Assembly (NCBI GenBank): GCA_016179685.1
Contig: JACPCR010000071.1
Location: 49,259 to 113,258 of the forward strand
Direction: 5' to 3'
DNA from: Planctomycetota bacterium
GTDB taxonomy: Bacteria > Planctomycetota > PUPC01 > JACPCR01
Length of the DNA: 64,000 nucleotides
The position numbers and the translations under genes were made by a program. Below, in pieces: positions 39,857 to 47,829 of this stretch (the first letter of the stretch is position 1; every line of letters begins with the position of its first letter). The notes under the pieces are model-generated. The model did no database searches, was not told the DNA's origin, and was given only the letters and a program-made list of their open reading frames with translations.

Positions 39857-41464
39857 TTACAGACCGGAAAGCGAGAGGACTTCCTCCATGCTGGTCATGC
39901 CTTGTGCAGCTTTAAGGAGGGCGTCGCCCCTCAGCTCGATCAGCCCCGCGGCCCCGGCCTTGGCCTGGAGGTCGGTCAGGGCCGGCCGGCTCTGAATGAT
40001 GGCGCGCATGGCATCATTGAGAATCAGCAGCTCGAACACGCCGATGCGGCCGCGATAGCCCTGGCCCGAGCATTTCGGGCAGGGAGCGTTGAAAAGGGAA
40101 CCCGACGGCCGGAAGAACCGCGGGTCGGCGATTCCATGCCGCTTGCACCACTGGATGGCCTCGGGCTTCGGGTCATCCGGCTGGCGGCACTCGGGACAAA
40201 TCTTGCGCACCAGCCGCTGGGCCAGAACGGCCCTCAAGGCGGTGCAGAGCGTGGAGGGGTCCAGCTCCAGGTCGAGCAGGCGGTAGACCGAGCTGACCGA
40301 ATCGTTGGCGTGCAGGGTCGTGAAGACCAGATGGCCCGTCATCGAGGCCTGGGCTGCAATCTGGGCCGTCTCCACGTCCCGGATTTCCCCGACCATGATC
40401 ACGTCGGGGTCCTGCCGGAGTGCGGACCGCAGCGCCTTGGCGAAGCTAAGGCCCGCCTTCTCATTGATGGGCGTCTGATTGACGTTCGGCAGATGGTATT
40501 CCACAGGGTTTTCGATGGTGATGACGTTTTTCCGTTGAGCGTCGATCTCGCCCAGGGAGGCATAAAGAGTGGTGGTTTTCCCGCTGCCGGTGGGCCCGCA
40601 GACGATGAGCATGCCATGGGGCAACCGTACGATGCGCCGCATCTGGTCGAGCATCTCCGGCTGAAATCCCAGGTCCACCAGATGCCGGACGCCTCGGGTG
40701 CGGTCCAGCACGCGGAGGGCCATCTTCTCGCCCTGGGCGCTGGGCGCGGTGGAGACGCGGAAATCCACCGTGTGGTCCTCCAGCGCCATCGAGAACGAGC
40801 CGTCCTGAGGCCGCCGCCTCTCCGCAATGTCCATGTCTGCCGCCACCTTCAGGCAGGCGATCACGGGCGTGCCCAGCCTGGACTCCAGGACCCGGTCCGT
40901 CACCAGATCGCCGTCGATCCTCAGGCGGACTTGCAGATCATCGCCCTTGGGCTCGAGGTGAATATCGGAGGCGCCCTGGCGCACCGCGCTGACGATGATC
41001 TCCCGTACGGCCTTGAGCGCCGGTCCGGCCTGAATCTCCTTGATGTCGCCCTCCGCCCCCGTGATGACCGTTTTTTCTTCTTTTTTGACGGTCGCTTGCA
41101 GCCCAGCCAGGCCGAGGGTAAGGAAATTCAGCGTGTTATCGAGTCGAGCGGGGAAGGAAGCCGCGTCGCCGCGGCGGCGCTGTGCCGCGGCGACCAGGGT
41201 GAACCAGGCCCCGCAAACGGCCGAGACGACGCCGACGAAGACCCAATGGCGTGGCCGGCCGAAGCCCGGCGGGCCAGGAGACGCGGCCGGCCCGGAAGAG
41301 GGTGCAGGTTGCGGGCCCCGTCCCGTCTCCCCGAGGGCGGAAGCGGACCAGACCAAAGCAGAAAGAAGGCCCAAGGCGGCCCAGCGGCCCAATCGGGATG
41401 CCGGGGACCACGAGGTGGAAAGAAGGTTTAGACGATTCGCCACGAAGGCACCAGGAAAAACCAC
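39857..41464 (-). CDS. PilB/GspE-type secretion ATPase with N-terminal signal/TM segment
   Basis: RQGASDIHLEPKGDDLQVRLRIDGDL, GPTGSGKTTTLYASL, SLGEIDAQRKNVITIENPVEY, RQDPDVIMVGEIRDVETAQIA, tetracysteine CPEC...CPKC; GTG start. Confidence 0.9.
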   Translation of the reverse strand: MVFPGAFVANRLNLLSTSWSPASRLGRWAALGLLSALVWSASALGETGRGPQPAPSSGPAASPGPPGFGRPRHWVFVGVVSAVCGAWFTLVAAAQRRRGDAASFPARLDNTLNFLTLGLAGLQATVKKEEKTVITGAEGDIKEIQAGPALKAVREIIVSAVRQGASDIHLEPKGDDLQVRLRIDGDLVTDRVLESRLGTPVIACLKVAADMDIAERRRPQDGSFSMALEDHTVDFRVSTAPSAQGEKMALRVLDRTRGVRHLVDLGFQPEMLDQMRRIVRLPHGMLIVCGPTGSGKTTTLYASLGEIDAQRKNVITIENPVEYHLPNVNQTPINEKAGLSFAKALRSALRQDPDVIMVGEIRDVETAQIAAQASMTGHLVFTTLHANDSVSSVYRLLDLELDPSTLCTALRAVLAQRLVRKICPECRQPDDPKPEAIQWCKRHGIADPRFFRPSGSLFNAPCPKCSGQGYRGRIGVFELLILNDAMRAIIQSRPALTDLQAKAGAAGLIELRGDALLKAAQGMTSMEEVLSLSGL

Positions 41465-41698
41465 GTCACGAGGCGTCTACAAGGTTGAAAACCGTGACAC
41501 ATGAGACAAGTCTAGGGCTACCGTGTGTTCTCGTCCTCGTCGTCGTCCTCGGAAGGCGCGCCCGCGTTTCGAGAACGAGCAGAATGCCGCCATGAGACAA
41601 GGCCATCAGGGCGCCGCGTGCTATCGTCCTCGGCCTGGGGAATCACGGCGTTTATTTCGAGCACGAGCGGGACGACGAGGACGCGAAAATACTCGTCG

Positions 41699-41775
41699 GT
41701 TTGAGGCCGCCCTACGGCGGCTTCGCTGTTACACGCATGCGGAAGTGCACCCGCACTTCCGCATGCGTGTACTAG
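41699..41775. repeat. Composite of truncated GTCGGTTTGAGG element and perfect 18-bp-stem AAGTGC-ACCC-GCACTT hairpin
   Basis: acacgcatgcggaagtgc-accc-gcacttccgcatgcgtgt at 41731-41770. Confidence 0.85.
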
Positions 41776-41878
41776 ATGTCTCTTACGGTCGAAACCGTTA
41801 CAAATGAGTCAAATTTTTTCATTCGCTGGTAAAGGGCTGTATCCCCTTAGAAACCATGGCTTTGCGAAGCAAAGCCTT

Positions 41879-41958
41879 TTAGCGAAGCGCTTGCCGTATC
41901 CTATTTCGGTCTTGGTCGCTCGAACCACACGGGTCGGTTTGAGGCAACGCTTCGCTAA
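41879..41958. repeat. ~80 bp TIR-bounded intergenic element, copy 2
   Basis: TTAGCGAAGCGCTTGCC...GGGTCGGTTTGAGGCAACGCTTCGCTAA; near-perfect 16-bp terminal inverted repeats; supplies PilT stop codon. Confidence 0.75.
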
Positions 41959-43067
41959 TTGATGATGCCTCGGCCCTCGTCAAGAAAGATGCCTTGAAGG
42001 TTCATCTGCAGCAGGTCCGCATTGGGCGCGACGGTCAGTGCAACGGCCTTGTCGATGTACTGCTGCTTCACGAGCTGAACGAGGCTCGTGGTGAAATCGA
42101 TCATGCCCTCCTTCTGCCCGCTCCGGATGGCCTGCGCGATCTTTTCTTCCTCCTTCGACCGGATCAGTTTCTTGATGATGGGGTTCACGAGCATCAGTTC
42201 GATGGCCGGGACCCGGTCAAGGTCCTTGCGGATGGAAGGCAGCAATTTCTGGCAGATGACGGCCCGGAGGTTGAATTCGAGGCTCATGCGAATCTGCTCG
42301 CCGCGGTCGCCGGGAAAGAGGTCCAGGATACGTGAGATCACCTGGGGCACGGTCGAGGCGTGGAGCGTTCCGAAGACGAGATGTCCCGTTTCCGCGGCCG
42401 TCAGGGCCGTCTGAACGGTCTCCGCGTCTCGCATTTCACCCAGGACGATGACGTCGGGGTCCTGGCGCAGGACGTAGCGCAGGGCCGACTGGAACGACTC
42501 GACGTCCAGGCCCACCTCGCGCTGGTTGATGTAGGATTTCTTGTCCGAGAAGAAGTACTCGATGGGGTCCTCGATGGTCACAATGTGGCAGCGCCTGGTC
42601 ACGTTGATGAACTCGACCATGGCCGCGAGCGTGGTGGACTTCCCGCTCCCGGTGATCCCGGCCACGATCACCAGCCCGTCCTCGAGGTCCGCGATCCGGC
42701 GGAGGGTGTCGCCCGGGAGGTGCAGCTTCTCGAAGGGCGGGATATCGGTGTTGACGCGCCGGGCGACGAAGCTGATGACCCCGCGCTGCCGGAACGTGTT
42801 GATGCGGACGCGGCCGCCCTGGTCGAAGCCGTGGGCCAGGTCCACGCTCCCGGTCCGATCGAGGTCCCCGACCTGCTTCTCCGACAGAATTTCATAGACG
42901 AGGTCGCGCACCTGGTCACCCGTGAGAGGGGGAAGCTCCAGTTTGCGGAGCGTCCCGGCGATCCGCAGGATGGGCGGCGAATCGGCCTTCAGGTGGAGGT
43001 CCGAGGCGTTGTATTTCTCCATCGTCCGGAACAACTTGTAAATCTCGGGCTCGACTCGGGTGCTCAT
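41955..43067 (-). CDS. PilT-family twitching motility ATPase
   Basis: NASDLHLKADSPPILRIAG, GITGSGKSTTLAAMVEFIN, IVTIEDPIEYFFSDKKSYINQREVG, GEMRDAETVQTALTAAETGHLVFGTLHAS. Confidence 0.93.
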   Translation of the reverse strand: MSTRVEPEIYKLFRTMEKYNASDLHLKADSPPILRIAGTLRKLELPPLTGDQVRDLVYEILSEKQVGDLDRTGSVDLAHGFDQGGRVRINTFRQRGVISFVARRVNTDIPPFEKLHLPGDTLRRIADLEDGLVIVAGITGSGKSTTLAAMVEFINVTRRCHIVTIEDPIEYFFSDKKSYINQREVGLDVESFQSALRYVLRQDPDVIVLGEMRDAETVQTALTAAETGHLVFGTLHASTVPQVISRILDLFPGDRGEQIRMSLEFNLRAVICQKLLPSIRKDLDRVPAIELMLVNPIIKKLIRSKEEEKIAQAIRSGQKEGMIDFTTSLVQLVKQQYIDKAVALTVAPNADLLQMNLQGIFLDEGRGIIN

Positions 43068-43092
43068 GGGACGGAAGACTCGGAGAGAAGAG

Positions 43093-43860
43093 TTAGAGGC
43101 GCACGGGAACGCCCCGGGCCCGAAGAAAAGTCTTGACTTGCCGGATGGAAAGCTCCCGGTAATGGAAGATGGAGGCGGCGAGGGCGGCATCGGCCCGGCC
43201 GCGCTCGAAGACGTCTGCCAGGTGGTCGAGGCTTCCGGCCCCGCCGGAGGCGATCACGGGAATCTGAAGGCGATCCGACATGCGCCGAGTCAACTCCAAA
43301 TCATAGCCGTTCTTGGTACCGTCGCAGTCCATGCTTGTCAAGAGAATCTCGCCCGCGCCGTGGGCCTGCACGGTTTCGCCCCATTCCAGCGCGTCCATGC
43401 CCGCCGGACGCCTCCCGCCATGCGTGAAGACCTCCCAGCGGGCAGGCCCCTCCCCGCTCACCCGCTTGGCGTCGATGGCCACCACGATGCACTGGCTGCC
43501 GAAACGATCCGAGGCCTCGGAGACGAACGCAACGTTCCGGACCGCGGCCGTATTGATGGAAACCTTGTCCGCACCTGCATTGAGAAGGTCCCGGATGTCC
43601 TGGACCGTGCGGATGCCGCCTCCGACCGTGAGCGGCATGAAGACCTGTTCGGCGGTGCGCCGGACGACCTCCAGAATGATGCCGCGGCCCTCGTGGGACG
43701 CCGTGATGTCGAGAAAGGTCAATTCGTCCGCTCCCTCCCGGTCATAGAGTGCGGCGACTTCGACCGGATCGCCGGCGTCCCGCAAGTCCACAAATTTCGT
43801 CCCTTTGACGACGCGGCCGTCTTGGACGTCAAGGCAGGGAATGATGCGTTTGGCGAGCAT
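43093..43860 (-). CDS. hisF: Imidazole glycerol phosphate synthase subunit HisF
   Basis: [90 protein letters not shown]. Confidence 0.97.
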   Translation of the reverse strand: MLAKRIIPCLDVQDGRVVKGTKFVDLRDAGDPVEVAALYDREGADELTFLDITASHEGRGIILEVVRRTAEQVFMPLTVGGGIRTVQDIRDLLNAGADKVSINTAAVRNVAFVSEASDRFGSQCIVVAIDAKRVSGEGPARWEVFTHGGRRPAGMDALEWGETVQAHGAGEILLTSMDCDGTKNGYDLELTRRMSDRLQIPVIASGGAGSLDHLADVFERGRADAALAASIFHYRELSIRQVKTFLRARGVPVRL

Positions 43861-43940
43861 GGAGACCCTTGGCGGCTGTAAAAGACGAGTGAGCAAGTGC
43901 ACCCACACTTCTGAACAGGGATAGTAGCCGCGGAGCACCC

Positions 43941-44132
43941 TTACACATACGACTCGAGGGAACGGTCCGGAAGTACTTGTTCCGGCTTCAATCCCAGGAC
44001 TTCGCTCAAACAGAGCTGAAGAGCGCCCCACGCCTCTCGGGGTGTCCATCGGTTGAATCGTTCGGCGAGCGCCCCATAGTTTCTGAATCGGTCCTCGCAT
44101 TCGAGGACCACCTCAACGAGTTCCAGCCCCAT
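43941..44132 (-). CDS. Small protein, possibly acyl-carrier-like
   Basis: [16 protein letters not shown] resembles a GLDSVELV-type ACP segment; 63 aa. Confidence 0.3.
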   Translation of the reverse strand: MGLELVEVVLECEDRFRNYGALAERFNRWTPREAWGALQLCLSEVLGLKPEQVLPDRSLESYV

Positions 44133-44259
44133 GAAAACTCTCCTCCGTAGTGAAGCACCGGCCTCGACTTGCCTACTCCGACGCGCCTGCTACGCTACTT
44201 GCAGCGCACACCAGTGCTCCCCCCGTCCCGACGGCCTGCCGGGAGGCCAGGCCCGGAAG

Positions 44260-44304
44260 TCCCTCCCAAGCTTGTCCGTGGGCGACCTGTCCCGCCGGGA
44301 GGGA
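44260..44304. repeat. Imperfect hairpin, G-type (TCCCTCCC...GGGAGGGA)
   Basis: 8-bp outer stem; left arm similar to 44584 and 49927 sequences. Confidence 0.5.
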
Positions 44305-44585
44305 TTCTAACGGAAACGGGATGCCCACGAGAAACAGGGCCAGAAGGACAAGCCCAGGAGGCAGGCTTGCCTCTCACTCTCGTCCCCATGGGAAGGGTTC
44401 TGCGAATTCCGAGCGGCTGCGCAAACGGGCAAGCGCCCATCGCGATCCATTTCATCATAAGTTGCGGCAGGCGCTTCGCTACTGGACTTGAAGCATGGGA
44501 AGGAGGTTAACCGCGGATGACCGCGGATAACGCGGATTCCTTTTTCCTCTTGTCCGCGGCATCCCTTGGGTCAGCCTCCCACGTC

Positions 44586-44640
44586 CCTCCCGAACTTGCC
44601 CCTGCGGGAGGATCCCTCCCGCAGGGGCAAGTTCGGGAGG
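44586..44640. repeat. Perfect 26-bp-stem hairpin, 3-nt loop
   Basis: cctcccgaacttgcccctgcgggagg-atc-cctcccgcaggggcaagttcgggagg. Confidence 0.95.
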
Positions 44641-44660
44641 ACAAGCTCGGCGGACTTGGC

Positions 44661-44710
44661 CTAGTAGACGAGTTCGCAAGTGCAGCCGCACTTGCGAACT
44701 CGTCTACTAG
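44661..44710. repeat. Perfect 23-bp-stem hairpin, 4-nt loop, AAGTGC family
   Basis: ctagtagacgagttcgcaagtgc-agcc-gcacttgcgaactcgtctactag. Confidence 0.95.
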
Positions 44711-44757
44711 AGTGCTTCAGAATGGAAGTGCCAGGACACTTCCGTTTCTGAAATACT
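44711..44757. repeat. Third, imperfect hairpin in tandem
   Basis: agtgcttcagaatggaagtg-ccagga-cacttccgtttctgaaatact. Confidence 0.75.
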
Positions 44758-44777
44758 CGGATGCTTTGCCCCTCACG

Positions 44778-45083
44778 ATGAAAAAGCGCCCAAACCGTCA
44801 ACGGACCTCTCCGCCCTCTCAGCGACGACCTGTAGCCTCCATGCACGGTACTGCGGTCTGGCTGCCGTGGGTTTCGTTCTTACTGGCCCTGCTGGCCCAA
44901 CCCGAGGCCGCAGGCTTTGCGCCCGGCCTGTCCGATCTGCTCCTCCGCTCCGGCCGGAAGCTTCCGGAAGTCCGCCGTGAGGTCGCCGTCTCCGTCTGCA
45001 ACGCGGCCGAGCCGCACCCGCTTCAGGTGTTCGTTTATGAAGGAGGAAAACAGTTCTTCCCATGCAAAATCCCGAAAAGGTGA
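44778..45083 (+). CDS. Hypothetical small exported protein
   Basis: Hydrophobic LPWVSFLLALLAQPEAAG segment; overlaps downstream ORF start by 22 nt. Confidence 0.3.
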   Translation: MKKRPNRQRTSPPSQRRPVASMHGTAVWLPWVSFLLALLAQPEAAGFAPGLSDLLLRSGRKLPEVRREVAVSVCNAAEPHPLQVFVYEGGKQFFPCKIPKR

Positions 45084-46924
45084 CGCTGAACTACATCAAC
45101 CCCGCTGCGCCGCTCGTCCCGCCCCCGAGCACTCCCGGCGAAAGCTACGACGTGCTGGCGCCGGCAACGCTCGATCTCGCCGAGAGAGCGCGGCTGTGCG
45201 TGAACGCTCTGACGGAAACCACCGATCCCGCGTACGACGACGAGTTGTACTGGATCGTTGACCTCCTGGCCCAGAAGCCAGGCATGTATCACACGGTGGA
45301 CGATCACGTGCAGGCGAAGTTCCTCCAGGCCCTGCCTCTTGATCGCACCGCCTGCGGCAGCCCGCAGAACCTGGAGGTCGAACATCGGCTCATGCAGACG
45401 TACCTGAAGATGCAGGGGCCGGACGGGTTGATCTATATCCCCATCAAGGGCCGGCCATGGGCACTGCCTGCCGCGGCCAACCCCTGGGCCATCGACCCCC
45501 TCCCCACCGGCGACCACTGGTGCTCGCTCTGCCCGACCGGCCGAACTCTGGGCGCTTTCTGCGTGTATGCCCTCAGGTACCCGGCGGGTCCGTGGGCCGA
45601 CGCGGCCCGTCGCCTCGCCCGGGGCTTGATGAACCTCTGCATCGTCGAGGACGACATCGCTTATCTGCCCGGCAACTGCGCCGAGCCCGGGCGGCCGCTC
45701 CCGAAACCGGCCTCCAGACCGGTGGGGCTGCGCGCTGGCTACAGCGGCTGGGTCGCACAGGGCCTGGCCCAGTACGCGCGGTCGCTCGGCGACCGTGAAG
45801 CTGGAGCGATGGCGACCCGGCTGATGCGCTACGTCCTGCGCGATTCCGGCTACTTTGGGCCGGGGGGCGAGTTCACCTTCGAGTTCCCCGGTGTTGCCCG
45901 CGCCATCCACTTCCACGCGCACACCTGCCAGATTCTGGCCGCCCTGGAGGCCGTTCAGGCCTCCGGCGACGCGGAGCTGCTGGGCCTGGCGCGGAAGGCC
46001 TACGACTACGCCGTCAGCGAGGGCACGCCCCTGGTCGGCTTCTTCCCCGAATGGCTGGGCAACAGGGGCGGCGGATACGGCGAAGGGCAGTTCTCCTCCG
46101 AAATCTGCGAGGTGGCCGACATGATTGCCTCCGCTCTCAAGCTCTCCATGCTCGGCATGGATCAGTGGGACGATGTGGACCGCTGGGTGCGCAACCAGTT
46201 CGCCGAGTGCCAGCTCACCGATACGACCTGGCTCACCGACGGCCACCTGGAACGTGTGGACCGTAAACTGTCACCGCTGCCGGGCGCGGGTTGCTCGAGG
46301 CCGGAATACGGCACCACGGACCGCGTCATCGAACGCTCGGTCGGCTCCTTTTCCGGCTGGCCGTCGGCCAACGACTTCGTCCAAGGAAAGGGCTGGTCCA
46401 TCATGCACTGCTGCACCGGCAACGCCACCCGCACGGTCTATTACGTGTGGGAGAAAATCCTCACTCATGAGAGGGGCAAGCTGAAGGTGAACCTGCTGCT
46501 GAACCGGGCCTCGCGCTGGGCGGACGTCTACAGCCACATCCCGTACCGAGGCCGCGTGGACGTGAGAGCAAAACAGGACATGGACCTGGAGATTCGCCTG
46601 GCCGAGTGGGTGAAACCCGAGGAAGCCCGCTGCACAGTGAACGGCGTGCCGCGCCCTCTGAGTTTCGCAGGCCGCTACGCTCAGGTCGGGCCGGTGAAAG
46701 CCGGACAGGAGGCGACGCTGGAGTTCCCGATCCACGAGCGGACGGACCGCGTGATCATCGAGAAACGGCCCTACACCCTCATCCGCCGCGGCAACGAGGT
46801 GGTGTGGATCGACCCACCAGGCACGACCTGCCCGCTCTACCAGCGCGGGCACTATCGTTATGGCGAAACGCTCTGGAGGACCGTGCGCCGCTTCGTGCCG
46901 GACGCGGAGGTCCCCTGGTGCTGA
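45062..46924 (+). CDS. Glycoside hydrolase-like (alpha/alpha barrel, GH127-like) protein
   Basis: SSEICEVADMIASALKLS, GWSIMHCCTGNATRTVYYVWEKIL, C-terminal beta domain YSHIPYRGRVDV...; family call from motif memory. Confidence 0.55.
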   Translation: MQNPEKVTLNYINPAAPLVPPPSTPGESYDVLAPATLDLAERARLCVNALTETTDPAYDDELYWIVDLLAQKPGMYHTVDDHVQAKFLQALPLDRTACGSPQNLEVEHRLMQTYLKMQGPDGLIYIPIKGRPWALPAAANPWAIDPLPTGDHWCSLCPTGRTLGAFCVYALRYPAGPWADAARRLARGLMNLCIVEDDIAYLPGNCAEPGRPLPKPASRPVGLRAGYSGWVAQGLAQYARSLGDREAGAMATRLMRYVLRDSGYFGPGGEFTFEFPGVARAIHFHAHTCQILAALEAVQASGDAELLGLARKAYDYAVSEGTPLVGFFPEWLGNRGGGYGEGQFSSEICEVADMIASALKLSMLGMDQWDDVDRWVRNQFAECQLTDTTWLTDGHLERVDRKLSPLPGAGCSRPEYGTTDRVIERSVGSFSGWPSANDFVQGKGWSIMHCCTGNATRTVYYVWEKILTHERGKLKVNLLLNRASRWADVYSHIPYRGRVDVRAKQDMDLEIRLAEWVKPEEARCTVNGVPRPLSFAGRYAQVGPVKAGQEATLEFPIHERTDRVIIEKRPYTLIRRGNEVVWIDPPGTTCPLYQRGHYRYGETLWRTVRRFVPDAEVPWC

Positions 46925-47066
46925 TCAGCAAGAATGATTCGAGTTTGAGTGGCTGCTTTTCTCCGTGCACTCCGTGCTCTCCGTGGTTCAAACCGATTTT
47001 GCTTCTCTCTGTCACAACGAAGCGAATCCGCGAGCTTCGTACGACCCGCTCCTGATGAGAGGTCGC

Positions 47067-47113
47067 TTGAAAACCTACGGGACTGACGTATAATCCCGAA
47101 TTTGATATACGTC
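47067..47113 (+). promoter_or_regulatory. Sigma70-like promoter overlapped by 8-bp inverted repeat operator upstream of TA module
   Basis: TTGAAA (47067) - 16 bp - TATAAT (47089); GACGTATA-N13-TATACGTC at 47085-47113. Confidence 0.6.
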
Positions 47114-47137
47114 TCATGTTTGGGGCATAACGATTTC

Positions 47138-47383
47138 ATGCAGACCAAGTTAACGTTACGGCTTGAAAGCAGGTTGATCGAGGCTGCGAAGGCCTTCGCA
47201 AAGGAACATGGCAAGTCGCTCTCCCAGATCGTCTCGGATTACTTTGCATCCTTGACTGGAGACCGGGATCAGCGAGCGGAGGATGAACTGACACCTATTG
47301 TGAGAGCACTGAAAGGCACGCTTCGAGGTACGGGCATGCGCGTTGATAATTATCGTCAGCATCTTGAGAAAAAGCACTTGTGA
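47138..47383 (+). CDS. Antitoxin (DUF6364-like, ribbon-helix-helix-type)
   Basis: MQTKLTLRLESRLIEAAKAFAKEHGKSLSQIVSDYF; overlaps PIN toxin start. Confidence 0.75.
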   Translation: MQTKLTLRLESRLIEAAKAFAKEHGKSLSQIVSDYFASLTGDRDQRAEDELTPIVRALKGTLRGTGMRVDNYRQHLEKKHL

Positions 47384-47793
47384 TTGTTTTTTTCGATACA
47401 AACGTGGTCTTGGATGTCTTGTTTGACCGAAAGCCCTTCTCCGATGCTGCTGCGGAGCTTTTCTGCAAGGTGGAGAATAAACAAATTACGGGGTACCTGG
47501 GATCAACAGCCATTACTACCATCCACTACCTGGCCAGAAAGAGCAAGAGCAGCAAGGATGCTGAAGCAGACATCCGTAAACTACTTTTGCTGTTCGAGGT
47601 TGCGCCCATCAGTAAGCCCGTCCTTCTCGCTGCCTTGGAGCTTCCTTTCCAGGATTACGAGGATGCGGTCCTCCACGAGGCCGCCGTAACCGTCCGATCG
47701 GAAGGGATTGTCACGCGCAACAGGGCTGATTTTCGTCAGTCCAAATTGCCCGTTTATTCTCCGGCTGAGCTGGTCGCTTTGCTCAATAAGTGA
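47380..47793 (+). CDS. PIN-domain (VapC-like) toxin
   Basis: MIVFFDTNVVLDVLFDRKPFSDAA...; YEDAVLHEAA; GIVTRNRADF; GTG start overlapping the TGA of the antitoxin. Confidence 0.85.
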   Translation: MIVFFDTNVVLDVLFDRKPFSDAAAELFCKVENKQITGYLGSTAITTIHYLARKSKSSKDAEADIRKLLLLFEVAPISKPVLLAALELPFQDYEDAVLHEAAVTVRSEGIVTRNRADFRQSKLPVYSPAELVALLNK

Positions 47794-47829
47794 GATGGGG
47801 CCGGTCGTAGTCGATGCGCTGGGAGCGCC

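Noticed and set aside
39806-41431. 541-aa plus-strand ORF
   Set aside because: Antisense to the PilB/GspE-like ATPase with unmistakable motifs.
44479-44691. Opposed ORFs sharing PPELAPAGGxLPQGQVRE
   Set aside because: Shared peptide is a direct consequence of the perfect palindrome at 44586-44640, not of homology between genes.
43886-44760. Hairpin island as a tRNA or known ncRNA gene
   Set aside because: No cloverleaf with T/D-arm consensus; stems are single long palindromes.
45035-46246. 403-aa minus-strand ORF
   Set aside because: Antisense shadow of the GH127-like gene.
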